Notes under the pieces: model-generated
Seen by the model: only the letters and a program-made list of their open reading frames with translations
Told to the model about the DNA's origin: nothing
Databases searched by the model: none
Made by a program: the position numbers and the translations under genes
Shown: positions 26,126 to 35,843 of the stretch, piece by piece
Layout: each line of letters starts with the position of its first letter
How positions within the stretch are numbered: position 1 is the stretch's first letter
Source: Pseudomonas sp. 14P_8.1_Bac3
GTDB lineage: Bacteria > Pseudomonadota > Gammaproteobacteria > Pseudomonadales > Pseudomonadaceae
DNA: 64,000 nt
Direction: 5' to 3'
NCBI RefSeq assembly: GCF_025466085.1
Contig: NZ_JANLOD010000055.1
Location: 1-64,000, forward strand

Positions 26126-26578
26126 TCAGGCTTGTTTGTAACCGCGCACTTCGTCCACGCCACGGTTGGCCAACTGGTCAGCGCGCTCGTTGCCGTGGTG
26201 GCCAATGTGCCCACGCACCCATTTCCAGGTGACGTTGTGACGGTTGACCTGCTCGTCCAGCAGCTTCCACAGGTCAGCGTTTTTTACCGGTTCCTTCGCC
26301 GCGGTTTTCCAGCCGCGCTTCTTCCAGTTGTCCATCCATTCGTTGATGCCTTTCATCACGTACTGCGAGTCGGTCGTCAACACCACGTCACAGGCACGCT
26401 TGAGCTCTTCCAGCCCGCGGATGGCACCCATCAGTTCCATACGGTTGTTGGTGGTGTTGGCCTCGCCACCCCAAAGTTCTTTTTCAACGCCCTTGCACAC
26501 CAGCAACGCGCCCCAGCCGCCAGGGCCAGGATTGCCTTTGCAGGCGCCGTCGGTGAAGAGTTCTACGCTATCGCTCAT
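26126..26578 (-). CDS. rnhA: Ribonuclease HI
   Basis: 150-residue nuclease that cuts the RNA strand of RNA-DNA hybrids. All four catalytic acids are present at their E. coli positions: D10 ([17 protein letters not shown]), E48 ([10 protein letters not shown]), D70 (TTDSQYV) and D134 ([10 protein letters not shown]). It lies between the methyltransferase gene (89 bases upstream) and dnaQ. Confidence 0.97.
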   Translation of the reverse strand: MSDSVELFTDGACKGNPGPGGWGALLVCKGVEKELWGGEANTTNNRMELMGAIRGLEELKRACDVVLTTDSQYVMKGINEWMDNWKKRGWKTAAKEPVKNADLWKLLDEQVNRHNVTWKWVRGHIGHHGNERADQLANRGVDEVRGYKQA

Positions 26579-26667
26579 GCCAATCTATCCAGAAAATGCG
26601 GTGGCTCGCCGATCAGCGACCGACGATGCCCGAGGCCGGGGCAAACCCGGCCGGGAATAAAACAGTA

Positions 26668-27426
26668 TTACGGTTCGATGTTGCGCCGGTTGACCTTGGC
26701 CATCGGCAAGGGAATCAGCTTGCCCATCGGTTCGCGCCGTTCCTGCCGCAATGGACGCAGGCCCACGACGATCTTGCGCGCCACCAATAAATAGAAGCCG
26801 CCACCCGACAGTTGCCAGTCACCGGCCTTGCGCTCCCAACCGGCGAGCCGGGCTTGCCAGGCGGGGGACGCCAGCGGCGGACGATAGCACCCGAAGCGGC
26901 GTTTCTCCAGCGCGAAGCCCAGCAGATTCAACCAGTCGCCGACCCTCGACGGCGATATGCAGCGGGCCTTGCGCAGCGCATCGTGGGCGAATACGTGGCG
27001 CAGGCCCCAGCTGCTCCAAGGATTGATCCCGATAATCAGCAAATGCCCGCCGGGGCGCACGCTGCTCGCAGCTTCGCGCAGCAGGCCGTGGGGCGACAGG
27101 CAGAAATCCAGGCCATGCTGCAACACCACCACATCGGCGGCGTGCTCGCTCAAGGGCCAGGCCTGCTCTTCGCAGACAATCTCGACCCCCGGCAACGGTG
27201 CGCCAAGCCGCACGTTGCGCTGGACCTGAGGCGCCGACGGCGGAATCTCGGCCGAAGGACCGTAATGCACCAGATAGCCGCCGAAGAAGCGCCCCAGCTC
27301 GTCTTCAAGCATGCGTCGTTCTTCGTCCAGCAGAAATTGGCCGAGGGGGCCGGACAGCCATTCACGGGCCGCGCTGATCAAGGCCAGCCAGTCAGGATCA
27401 GCCTGAGCGAACGCTTTATCGGTCAT
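26668..27426 (-). CDS. SAM-dependent methyltransferase (class I)
   Basis: 252 residues with a methyltransferase type-11 fold. The expected motif after strand 4 is [20 protein letters not shown], followed by the V-R-P-G-G-H-L loop. The glycine-rich SAM motif I is poorly conserved ([20 protein letters not shown]). The ATG at 27426 (MTDKAFAQ) has GGAG six bases upstream; an in-frame TTG at 27438 is unlikely. It is divergent from gloB across 65 bases, as in P. aeruginosa. The substrate is unknown. Confidence 0.8.
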   Translation of the reverse strand: MTDKAFAQADPDWLALISAAREWLSGPLGQFLLDEERRMLEDELGRFFGGYLVHYGPSAEIPPSAPQVQRNVRLGAPLPGVEIVCEEQAWPLSEHAADVVVLQHGLDFCLSPHGLLREAASSVRPGGHLLIIGINPWSSWGLRHVFAHDALRKARCISPSRVGDWLNLLGFALEKRRFGCYRPPLASPAWQARLAGWERKAGDWQLSGGGFYLLVARKIVVGLRPLRQERREPMGKLIPLPMAKVNRRNIEP

Positions 27427-27491
27427 TGCATTCTCCAACGCGCCAGGAAGTTCTAAGATGCGCCATTGTTTACCGCTTGGCGAATCCGACG

Positions 27492-28259
27492 ATGATACAG
27501 ATCACAGCCCTGCCCGCCTTCACCGACAACTACATCTGGTTGTTACAAGACCCCGAGACCCGGCGCTGTGCCGTGGTCGATCCCGGCGATGCCGCGCCGG
27601 TTCAGGGCTGGCTCGCGGCGAATCCGGGGTGGGTGCTCAGTGACATTCTGATCACACACCATCACCACGACCATGTCGGCGGCGTCGAACAACTGAAAAA
27701 AGCGACGGACGCGACGGTCTATGGTCCGGCCAGCGAAACCATCCCGGTGCGGGACGTAGCCCTGAAGGACAACGATCGCATCAGCGTCCTCGGTTGGGAC
27801 TTCGAGGTCATCGCTGTGCCCGGCCACACCTTGGGGCACATTGCTTTCTATCACGAAGGGACGCTGTTCTGTGGCGACACCCTGTTTGCCGCCGGTTGCG
27901 GGCGCCTGTTTGAAGGCACACCCGAGCAAATGCACACCTCGCTGACGCGCCTCGCCTCGTTTCCCGAGGACACCCGGGTCTACTGCACCCATGAATACAC
28001 CTTGAGCAACCTGCGCTTCGCCGTCGCGGTCGAACCCGGCAACCCGCATACCGTCGAGCGCCTGGCCAAGGTCACGGAGCTACGCCAGGCAGGGATCATC
28101 ACGCTGCCCTCGACACTGGCCCTGGAAAAGATGACAAATCCATTTATACGGACAGGCGAAACATCCGTTAAAGAAAAAGTGGACGAACGGATGGGAGCTC
28201 ATAACCGGGCGCCCAGTGAGGTTTTTGCGGCCTTGAGGGCGTGGAAAGACACGTTCTAA
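27492..28259 (+). CDS. gloB: Hydroxyacylglutathione hydrolase (glyoxalase II)
   Basis: 255-residue metallo-beta-lactamase-fold enzyme hydrolysing S-lactoylglutathione to lactate and glutathione, the second step of methylglyoxal detoxification. The metal-binding [10 protein letters not shown] starts at residue 55, and further ligands are in [29 protein letters not shown] and CTHEYTLSN. The C-terminal glutathione-binding helix region ([17 protein letters not shown]) is typical. The ATG at 27492 gives the standard family length; its ribosome site is weak. Confidence 0.96.
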   Translation: MIQITALPAFTDNYIWLLQDPETRRCAVVDPGDAAPVQGWLAANPGWVLSDILITHHHHDHVGGVEQLKKATDATVYGPASETIPVRDVALKDNDRISVLGWDFEVIAVPGHTLGHIAFYHEGTLFCGDTLFAAGCGRLFEGTPEQMHTSLTRLASFPEDTRVYCTHEYTLSNLRFAVAVEPGNPHTVERLAKVTELRQAGIITLPSTLALEKMTNPFIRTGETSVKEKVDERMGAHNRAPSEVFAALRAWKDTF

Positions 28260-28358
28260 TGGGGCTCGACGCGACTGCGGACAATCTGAATGGTTGACCG
28301 CAGGGGGTGCGCTTTCTAGAATCGCCCGACATTTTTGCCCGGAACTTACTTCCAGCCA

Positions 28359-29810
28359 ATGTCGTCATCTATTCGTAAAGCCATCAATTCAGACGCATTG
28401 ACCCGCTTGGCTCAAGCCATAGCGGTGGCTGTGTCCGCCACCCTGGCGGGCTGTTCAAGCCATGTGCCGCAGACCGAAGCGGCCCACACACCGAATATTG
28501 CCGCTCGAGCCAAACAGAAGCCTATCTGGCTCAGCGAAAAGCCAACACCACAAATTCCACAGGACGTCTGGGAGCGCATGCGCCAGGGCTTCCAGCTGCA
28601 GGAAGGTCTGGGCGTCAACCCGCGCATCGAGCAACAGCGCCTGTGGTTCGCCAGCAATCCTTCGTTCCTCGAAAACGCCGGCGAACGCGGCAGCCTCTAC
28701 ATTCATTACATCGTCGAACGCCTTGAAGAACGCAACATGCCGCTGGAGCTGGCGCTGTTGCCAGTGATTGAAAGCGCCTACAACCCGATGGCCTATTCCC
28801 GGGCCGATGCGGTTGGCTTGTGGCAATTCATTCCTTCCACCGGGCGTTATTTCAATCTGCGTCAGACCCGTTTCTATGATGGCCGTCGCGACATCACCGC
28901 CTCGACCACCGCAGCGATGGACTACCTGACGCGCCTGCACGACATGTTCAACGGTGACTGGTTGTTGGCCCTCGCGGCCTACAACGCAGGCGAAGGTACG
29001 GTCAGCCGGGCCATCGAGCGCAACGAAAAGCTCGGCCTGCCGACCGATTACTGGAACCTGCCGCTGCCCGCCGAAACCCAGGCCTACGTGCCGAAGCTGC
29101 TGGCCTTGTCGCAAGTGGTACTGGCACCAGAAGCCTACGGGGTGAACCTCAACCCGATTGCCAACGAACCGTATTTCCAGGTCGTCGAAATCAACCAGCG
29201 CATGGACCTGTCCAAGGTCGCCGCGGTGGCCAATATCGACGAAGACGAACTGTTTCAGCTCAACCCGGCCTTCAAGCAGCGCACCACCATCGACGGTCCC
29301 CAACATTTGCTGGTGCCGACGTCCAAGGCGCAGCTATTGACCGCCAGCCTGTCGACCATGCGTCCGGACGAATTGATCAGCCAGCGTCCACTCAAGCCAG
29401 TCTTCGACGGCGTTGATAATTCCGAAGTCGCCACGCTTAAACGCGCCTACCGCGTCAAACGTGGTGACAACCTGGGCACCATCGCCAAAGCCAACAAGGT
29501 TGATGTCAAGGACCTGCAACGCTGGAACAAGCTGACCGGCAAGGACCTCAAGGTCGGCCAGACGCTGGTTATGCAGGACAAGACCAACAAGCGCAATACC
29601 GGCCGGATCAACACCGTGGTGGCGGCCAACGCCAAGACCAAGACCAAAGCGACAAAGCCGCAGACCCAGTATAAGGTGCAGCAAGGTGACTCGCTGTACA
29701 TCGTGGCCAAGCGTTTCAATGTCGAGATGCAACATCTCAAGCGCTGGAACCCGCGCGTCGGCCAGGCCCTCAAGCCGGGGCAGATGCTCACGGTTGCTTC
29801 CCCGCACTAA
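28359..29810 (+). CDS. mltD: Membrane-bound lytic murein transglycosylase D
   Basis: 483-residue lipoprotein that cleaves peptidoglycan glycan strands. The lipobox is LAGC with Cys32. The SLT domain follows (LLPVIESAYNPMAYSRADAV, catalytic Glu in IES, then GLWQFIPSTGRYFNL and ALAAYNAGEGTVSRA). Two C-terminal LysM domains (YRVKRGDNLGTIAKANKVDV and YKVQQGDSLYIVAKRFNVEM) bind the wall. The ATG at 28359 is preferred over an upstream TTG. It lies 99 bases downstream of gloB on the same strand and is closed by a strong terminator. Confidence 0.95.
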   Translation: MSSSIRKAINSDALTRLAQAIAVAVSATLAGCSSHVPQTEAAHTPNIAARAKQKPIWLSEKPTPQIPQDVWERMRQGFQLQEGLGVNPRIEQQRLWFASNPSFLENAGERGSLYIHYIVERLEERNMPLELALLPVIESAYNPMAYSRADAVGLWQFIPSTGRYFNLRQTRFYDGRRDITASTTAAMDYLTRLHDMFNGDWLLALAAYNAGEGTVSRAIERNEKLGLPTDYWNLPLPAETQAYVPKLLALSQVVLAPEAYGVNLNPIANEPYFQVVEINQRMDLSKVAAVANIDEDELFQLNPAFKQRTTIDGPQHLLVPTSKAQLLTASLSTMRPDELISQRPLKPVFDGVDNSEVATLKRAYRVKRGDNLGTIAKANKVDVKDLQRWNKLTGKDLKVGQTLVMQDKTNKRNTGRINTVVAANAKTKTKATKPQTQYKVQQGDSLYIVAKRFNVEMQHLKRWNPRVGQALKPGQMLTVASPH

Positions 29811-29814
29811 AAAC

Positions 29815-29839
29815 AGCCCCTGAATTCAGGGGCTTTTTT
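29815..29839 (+). terminator. Rho-independent terminator of mltD
   Basis: The perfect palindrome AGCCCCTGAATTCAGGGGCT is followed by six T. It starts five bases after the mltD stop. Confidence 0.92.
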
Positions 29840-29858
29840 GTGAGCGGACATTACCTTC

Positions 29859-29960
29859 CTGTAGGAGCGAGCACGCTCGCGATGCACCCGAAAGCGACGC
29901 GGGGCGTCAGGTTGCCAGCGTTATCGTTAACGACCATCGCGAGCATGCTCGCTCCTACAG
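29859..29960. repeat. REP pair (GTAGGAG subfamily)
   Basis: CTGTAGGAGCGAGCACGCTC and its inverted mate ending GCTCGCTCCTACAG are about 52 bases apart, between the mltD terminator and the npp operon. Confidence 0.87.
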
Positions 29961-30073
29961 AGGTGGGGATAGCCAGCAATTAACCGAGCATTAAATCCCC
30001 ATCTTTTTCCTGTCCATACAAGCTGTTACTGTACGGCCCACAAAGCCCAAGCCGCCTGGATCGGATCTCTGAC

Positions 30074-31906
30074 TTGAAGCGTCCCCTCCTCCTGCTCCTG
30101 ATCAGCCTGGCCTTGAGCTCCTCCGCAAGCGCGACGATCAGCGAAAGCCATGGTTATGCGCAGTTCGGCACGCTCAAGTACCCGGCCAGATTTACCCACT
30201 TCGACTGGGTCAACCCGCAAGCGCCCAAGGGCGGTACGTTGCGGGTGATGGCGTTTGGCACCTTCGATACGCTCAATCCTTATACCTTCAAGGGCTCCAG
30301 CCCGGTTTCCACGGCGAATTTCCTGCAGTACGGCATCAACGAGCTGAACGAACCGCTGATGGTCGGCACCGGCCAGTACGCGCCGTCCGGCGATGAACCC
30401 ACCTCCAGCTATGGCCTGATCGCTCAATCGGTGGAATACAGCGAGGACCGCAGCTGGGTGGTGTTCAACCTGCGTCCGGAAGCGCGATTTCACGATGGCG
30501 AGCCGATTACCGCGTACGACGTCGCATTCTCCTACCGCTTGCTGCTCAAGGAAGGACACCCGCAATACCGCACCAATCTCCAGGAAGTGTCGCGCGTCGA
30601 CGTGCTCAACCCGCATCGCATCCGTTTTGTTTTCAAGCGTGCGGGCAATCCGCTGCTGATTCTGCGCCTGGGCGAATTGCCGGTGCTGCCGCAGCATTAC
30701 TGGAAAGATCGCGACTTCAAGGCCACCACCTTCGAACCACCGTTGGGCAGCGGGCCGTATCGCATCACTGCGGTCACGCCCGGGCGGCAGATCGTGTTTG
30801 AGCGGGTCAAGGATTACTGGGGCAAGGACCTGCCGGTCAACCGCGGCAAGTACAACTTCGACCGTATGGAAGTCGAGTTCTATCGCGACAGCGACGTGGC
30901 GTTCGAGGCGTTCAAGGCCGGCGAGTTCGACATCTACATCGAGCACCAGGCCAAGAACTGGGACAACGGCTATCGCTTCCCGGCGGTCAATCGCGGCGAC
31001 GTGATCAAGGCGCAGATCCCGCACCAGATCCCGACCCAAACCCAGGGCCTGTTCATGAACACCCGGCGCCCGGCCTTTGCCGACACGAAAGTCCGTGAAG
31101 CGCTGGGGCTGATGTTCGACTTCGAATGGACCAATCGCACGCTGTTCAGCGGTGCGTACACACGCGCCATGAGTTACTACCCCAACAGCGAGTTTTCCGC
31201 CACCGGCCTGCCGGTCGGGCACGAATGGCTAATGCTCAAGCCGTATCGCGAACAACTGCCGGCCAAACTGTTCACGGAGCCGTTCAGCCTGCCGCAAACC
31301 CAGGGGCGCGGCATTCCCCGGGAAACCATGCGCCAGGCCCTGAGCCTGCTGTCTGAGGCCGGCTGGAAGCTCAACGGCCAGCACGTACAGAATGCCGCCG
31401 GGCAACCGCTGCGCCTGGAGATACTGTTGGTCAACCCGAACCTGGAACGCATCCTCCAGCCTTACGTCGAGAACCTCGCCAGCATCGGTATCGATGCCCG
31501 GCTGCGGACGGTGGATCGCGCCCAGTACAAACAGCGCCTCGATCAGTTCGATTTCGACATGATCCTGATGACCCTCAACCAGACTCTGAGCCCCGGCCTG
31601 GAGCAATGGCAGTATTTCCATTCCAGCCAGGCCGGAGTCAAAGGCAGCAAAAACTACGCGGGCATCGCCAACCCGGTGGTCGACCACCTGCTCGATCAAC
31701 TGCTCGGCGCCCAGACCCGCGATGAACAAGTCGCCGCCGGAAAGGCCCTGGACCGGGTGCTGCTGTGGCAGCACTACATCATTCCCAACTGGTATCTCAA
31801 TTATCACCGCCTGGCGTACCGCAACCGGTTCGCTTTCGTCACTACGCCGCCCTATACCCTGGGCCTGAGCGCGTGGTGGTTGAAATCTTCGGAGAAAGAT
31901 CGATGA
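30074..31906 (+). CDS. nppA1: ABC importer periplasmic binding protein NppA1
   Basis: 610-residue family-5 solute-binding protein for peptides and peptide-like compounds. The start is TTG at 30074; no ATG fits, and the following MKRPLLLLLISLALSSSASA is a good signal peptide. The SBP signature region (ISESHGYAQFGTLKYPARFT onward, LRPEARFHDGEPITAYDVAF) is intact. By position (the PA1811 to PA1806 order) it equals NppA1 of P. aeruginosa, where the Npp system imports peptides and peptidyl-nucleoside antibiotics. Its stop overlaps the next start (ATGA). Confidence 0.88.
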   Translation: MKRPLLLLLISLALSSSASATISESHGYAQFGTLKYPARFTHFDWVNPQAPKGGTLRVMAFGTFDTLNPYTFKGSSPVSTANFLQYGINELNEPLMVGTGQYAPSGDEPTSSYGLIAQSVEYSEDRSWVVFNLRPEARFHDGEPITAYDVAFSYRLLLKEGHPQYRTNLQEVSRVDVLNPHRIRFVFKRAGNPLLILRLGELPVLPQHYWKDRDFKATTFEPPLGSGPYRITAVTPGRQIVFERVKDYWGKDLPVNRGKYNFDRMEVEFYRDSDVAFEAFKAGEFDIYIEHQAKNWDNGYRFPAVNRGDVIKAQIPHQIPTQTQGLFMNTRRPAFADTKVREALGLMFDFEWTNRTLFSGAYTRAMSYYPNSEFSATGLPVGHEWLMLKPYREQLPAKLFTEPFSLPQTQGRGIPRETMRQALSLLSEAGWKLNGQHVQNAAGQPLRLEILLVNPNLERILQPYVENLASIGIDARLRTVDRAQYKQRLDQFDFDMILMTLNQTLSPGLEQWQYFHSSQAGVKGSKNYAGIANPVVDHLLDQLLGAQTRDEQVAAGKALDRVLLWQHYIIPNWYLNYHRLAYRNRFAFVTTPPYTLGLSAWWLKSSEKDR

Positions 31907-33744
31907 AACCCGTACGTGCCCTGCTCCTGCACGCCAGCGGTCTGTTGTTCGCCGGGCTGGCTTGCGCCGCCCCGCAACACGCCGTGACGCTTTACAACGA
32001 ACCGCCAAAATACCCGGCGGACTTCAAGCATTTCGATTACGTGAACCCGGATGCGCCCAAGGGCGGGATATTCCGCCAGGCCGGCTTCGGCGGCTTTGAC
32101 AGCCTCAACCCGTTCATCAGCAAAGGTGTGCCGGCCGACGACATCGGCATGATCTACGACACCCTGGCCAAACAGGGCCTTGACGAACCGTTCACCGAAT
32201 ACGGATTGATCGCCGGCCAGATCGAAAAAGCCCCGGACAACAGCTGGGTGCGTTTTTACCTGCGCCCGGAAGCACGCTTCCACGACGGTCACCCGATCCG
32301 TGCCGAGGACGTGGTGTTCAGTTTCGAGACCCTGACCAAGGACGGCGCCCCGCTCTACCGCGGCTATTACAACGACGTCGAGGAAGCGGTCGCCGAAGAC
32401 CCGCTCACGGTGCTGTTCAAGTTCAAGCACAACAATAACCGTGAACTGCCGTTGATCCTCGGCCAGTTGCCGGTGCTGCCGAAACACTGGTGGGCGAACC
32501 GGGATTTTAACAAGGGCAACCTGGAAATACCGTTGGGCAGTGGTCCGTACAAGGTCAGCGAAGTGAAGGCCGGGCGCTCGGTGCGTTATGAGCGGGTCAA
32601 GGATTACTGGGGCAAGGACCTGCCGGCCAACCGCGGCTTCTACAACTTCGACGTGATGACCACCGATTACTACCGCGACAACACCGTGGCGCTGGAAGCG
32701 CTGAAGGCCGGGCAGTTCGACTTCTGGCTGGAGATGAGCGCGAAAAACTGGGCCAATGCCTACAACATTCCGGCAATCACCGAAGGCCGATTGATCAAGG
32801 AACAGATCGCCAACGGCAACCCGACGGGGATGCAGGGGTTTGTCTTCAACCTGCGACGTCCGACGTTCCAGGACGTGCGGGTGCGCCAGGCGCTGACATT
32901 GCTGCTCGACTTCGAATGGACCAACAAGCAACTGTTCAACGGCGCCTATGTGCGCACCCGCAGTTTCTTCGAAAATTCGGAAATGGCTGCCACCGGCCTG
33001 CCCGATGCCGATCAACTGGCGATTCTCGATCCCTTCCGCGGCAAGATTCCCGAACAAGTGTTCACCGAGGCCTTCCAGAACCCGACGACCGATGCCAGCG
33101 GCATGATCCGCACGCAGCAGCGCAAGGCCTATCAGCTGTTGCAGGAGGCTGGCTGGAAAATCGTCGACGACAAAATGGTCGACGCCACCGGCAAACCGGT
33201 GACGATCGAATTCCTGCTGGCCCAGACCGAGTTCGAGCGGGTATTGCTGCCGTTCAAGCGCAACCTGAGCGACCTGGGCATCGACCTGGTGATCCGCCGC
33301 GTCGACGTGTCCCAATACATCAACCGCGTCCGCTCCCGAGACTTCGACATGATCGTCGGCAGCTTCCCGCAGTCCAATTCGCCGGGTAACGAACAGCGCG
33401 AGTTCTGGATGTCGGCCGCCGCCGACAAGCCTGGCAGCCGCAACTCCATGGGCCTCAAGGACCCGGTGGTGGACCAGTTGGTCGAGCAGTTGATCAACTC
33501 CGACTCGCGCAAGAGCCTCGTGGCCCACGCCCGCGCGCTGGACCGTGTGCTGCAATGGGGCCATTACGTGATCCCCAACTGGCACATCAAGACCTGGCGC
33601 GTGGCGTATTGGAACCACATCGGCCACCCGAAAATCTCACCCAAATACGACATCGGCACGGCCACCTGGTGGATCAAGCCGAACGTGACACCGGCGATAG
33701 AAGTCGAAACCAAACTGCAAGCCGACCCTGCGGGCACGGAGTAA
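31903..33744 (+). CDS. nppA2: ABC importer periplasmic binding protein NppA2
   Basis: 613-residue second solute-binding protein, a tandem paralogue of the preceding gene. They share FKHFDYVNPDAPKGG/THFDWVNPQAPKGG, LRPEARFHDG, and the RVKDYWGKDLP-x-NRG segment. The signal peptide is MKPVRALLLHASGLLFAGLA. GGAGA lies before the ATG at 31903. Two binding proteins served by one permease-ATPase set suggest a broadened substrate range. Further upstream in-frame codons lie inside nppA1 and are rejected. Confidence 0.9.
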   Translation: MKPVRALLLHASGLLFAGLACAAPQHAVTLYNEPPKYPADFKHFDYVNPDAPKGGIFRQAGFGGFDSLNPFISKGVPADDIGMIYDTLAKQGLDEPFTEYGLIAGQIEKAPDNSWVRFYLRPEARFHDGHPIRAEDVVFSFETLTKDGAPLYRGYYNDVEEAVAEDPLTVLFKFKHNNNRELPLILGQLPVLPKHWWANRDFNKGNLEIPLGSGPYKVSEVKAGRSVRYERVKDYWGKDLPANRGFYNFDVMTTDYYRDNTVALEALKAGQFDFWLEMSAKNWANAYNIPAITEGRLIKEQIANGNPTGMQGFVFNLRRPTFQDVRVRQALTLLLDFEWTNKQLFNGAYVRTRSFFENSEMAATGLPDADQLAILDPFRGKIPEQVFTEAFQNPTTDASGMIRTQQRKAYQLLQEAGWKIVDDKMVDATGKPVTIEFLLAQTEFERVLLPFKRNLSDLGIDLVIRRVDVSQYINRVRSRDFDMIVGSFPQSNSPGNEQREFWMSAAADKPGSRNSMGLKDPVVDQLVEQLINSDSRKSLVAHARALDRVLQWGHYVIPNWHIKTWRVAYWNHIGHPKISPKYDIGTATWWIKPNVTPAIEVETKLQADPAGTE

Positions 33745-33747
33745 TAG

Positions 33748-34821
33748 ATGCTGGCGTATATTTTTCGGCGACTGCTGCTGATCATCCCGACGTTGCTCGG
33801 CATCCTGCTGATCAACTTCGTGATCATCCAGGCCGCTCCCGGCGGACCGGTGGAACAGATGATCGCCAAGCTCGAGGGCTTCGAAGGTGCCACCAGCCGC
33901 ATTGCCGGCGGTGGTGCGGAAGTCTCGGTGGCCGGTTCCGCCTATCGCGGCGCGCAAGGCCTGGACCCGGCGCTGGTGAAAGAAATCGAGCACATGTACG
34001 GCTTCGACAAATCGGCGCCGGAACGTTTGTGGATCATGATCAAGAACTACGCCACCCTGGATTTCGGCGACAGCTTCTTCCGCGACGCCAAGGTCATCGA
34101 CCTGATCAAGGAAAAGATGCCGGTGTCGATCTCCCTCGGGCTGTGGAGCACGCTGATCATGTACCTGGTGTCGATCCCGCTGGGGATCGCCAAAGCCACG
34201 CGGCACGGTAGCCACTTCGATGTCTGGACCAGCTCCGCGATCATCGTCGGCTACGCGATCCCGGCGTTCCTGTTCGCCATCCTGCTGATCGTGGTGTTCG
34301 CCGGGGGCAGCTATTTCGACTGGTTCCCGCTACGAGGCCTGACCTCGAACAACTTCGATGAACTGAGCATGGGCGGCAAGATCCTCGATTACTTCTGGCA
34401 CCTGGCGTTGCCCGTGACGGCGCTGGTGATCGGCAACTTCGCGACCATGACCCTGCTGACCAAAAACAGCTTCCTCGACGAGATCAACAAGCAGTACGTG
34501 GTCACGGCCAAGGCCAAAGGCCTGACCAATCACCGCGTGCTCTACGGCCACGTATTCCGCAACGCCATGTTGCTGGTGATCGCCGGTTTCCCCTCGGCGT
34601 TCATCGGCATCTTCTTCACCGGCTCGTTGCTGGTGGAAGTGATCTTCTCCCTCGACGGCCTGGGCCTGATGAGTTTCGAAGCGGCGATCAACCGCGACTA
34701 CCCGGTGGTCTTCGGCACGTTGTTTATCTTCACCCTGCTGGGGCTGGTGGTGAAGCTGATCGGCGACCTGACGTACACCTTTGTCGATCCGCGCATCGAT
34801 TTCGAAAGCCGGGAGCATTGA
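33748..34821 (+). CDS. nppB: ABC importer permease NppB
   Basis: 357-residue inner-membrane permease of the dipeptide/YejB type. It has six membrane segments, an extended first periplasmic loop (residues about 30-130), and the cytoplasmic EAA-like loop ([20 protein letters not shown]) that docks the ATPase. It starts three bases after nppA2. Confidence 0.92.
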   Translation: MLAYIFRRLLLIIPTLLGILLINFVIIQAAPGGPVEQMIAKLEGFEGATSRIAGGGAEVSVAGSAYRGAQGLDPALVKEIEHMYGFDKSAPERLWIMIKNYATLDFGDSFFRDAKVIDLIKEKMPVSISLGLWSTLIMYLVSIPLGIAKATRHGSHFDVWTSSAIIVGYAIPAFLFAILLIVVFAGGSYFDWFPLRGLTSNNFDELSMGGKILDYFWHLALPVTALVIGNFATMTLLTKNSFLDEINKQYVVTAKAKGLTNHRVLYGHVFRNAMLLVIAGFPSAFIGIFFTGSLLVEVIFSLDGLGLMSFEAAINRDYPVVFGTLFIFTLLGLVVKLIGDLTYTFVDPRIDFESREH

Positions 34822-34822
34822 G

Positions 34823-35842
34823 ATGAACCTGTCCCCTCTCAATCGCCGACGTTTCGAACTGTTCAAGGCCAACAAGCGTGGCTGGTGGTCGTTGTGGCTG
34901 TTTCTGGTGCTGTTTGGCCTGAGTCTTGGCGCCGAGCTGATCGCCAACGACAAACCGCTGGTGGTGCATTACGACAACTGCTGGTACTTCCCGGCGCTCA
35001 AGCGTTACCCGGAAACCACCTTCGGCGGCGAGTTTCCACTGGAAGCCAACTACAAGAGCCCGTACATCCGCGAACTGCTCAAGGCCAAGGATGCCTGGGT
35101 GCTGTGGGCGCCGATTCCCTTCAGCTACCAAAGCATCAACTACGACCTGAAAGTGCCGGCCCCGGCGCCACCCTCCGCCGACAACCTGCTGGGCACCGAC
35201 GATCAGGGCCGCGATGTGTTGGCGCGGGTGATCTACGGGTTCCGGATTTCGGTGCTGTTCGCCCTGACGTTGACCATTCTCAGTTCGGTCATTGGCGTGA
35301 TCGCCGGCGCGCTGCAGGGTTTCTACGGCGGCTGGGTCGACCTGGCCGGGCAGCGTTTCCTGGAGATCTGGTCCGGGTTGCCGGTGCTGTACCTGCTGAT
35401 CATTCTCGCCAGTTTCGTCCAGCCGAACTTCTGGTGGCTGCTGGGCATCATGCTGCTGTTTTCCTGGATGAGCCTGGTGGACGTGGTCCGCGCCGAGTTC
35501 CTGCGTGGGCGTAACCTCGAATACGTACGCGCAGCGAGGGCGCTGGGGATGCAAAATGGTGCGATCATGTTCCGCCATATTTTGCCCAATGCGATGGTTT
35601 CGACCATGACGTTCATGCCGTTCATCCTGACCGGCGCCATCGGTACACTGACTGCCCTCGACTTCCTGGGCTTCGGCCTGCCGCCGGGCGCGCCGTCGCT
35701 GGGCGAACTGGTGGCCCAGGGCAAATCGAACCTGCAAGCGCCGTGGCTGGGCATGAGCGCGTTTGCGGTGCTGGCGTTGATGTTGAGTTTGCTGGTGTTC
35801 ATCGGCGAGTCCGCTCGCGATGCCTTCGACCCGAGGAAGTGA
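34823..35842 (+). CDS. nppC: ABC importer permease NppC
   Basis: 339-residue permease of the YejE/DppC type. The long soluble insert after the first segment (about residues 35-120, ANDKPLVVHYDNCWYFPALK) is typical of this subfamily. The GTDDQGRDVLARVIYGFRIS motif and the EAA loop (EYVRAARALGMQNGAIMFRH) are intact. The start is ATG at 34823, one base after the nppB stop. Confidence 0.92.
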   Translation: MNLSPLNRRRFELFKANKRGWWSLWLFLVLFGLSLGAELIANDKPLVVHYDNCWYFPALKRYPETTFGGEFPLEANYKSPYIRELLKAKDAWVLWAPIPFSYQSINYDLKVPAPAPPSADNLLGTDDQGRDVLARVIYGFRISVLFALTLTILSSVIGVIAGALQGFYGGWVDLAGQRFLEIWSGLPVLYLLIILASFVQPNFWWLLGIMLLFSWMSLVDVVRAEFLRGRNLEYVRAARALGMQNGAIMFRHILPNAMVSTMTFMPFILTGAIGTLTALDFLGFGLPPGAPSLGELVAQGKSNLQAPWLGMSAFAVLALMLSLLVFIGESARDAFDPRK

Positions 35843-35843
35843 A

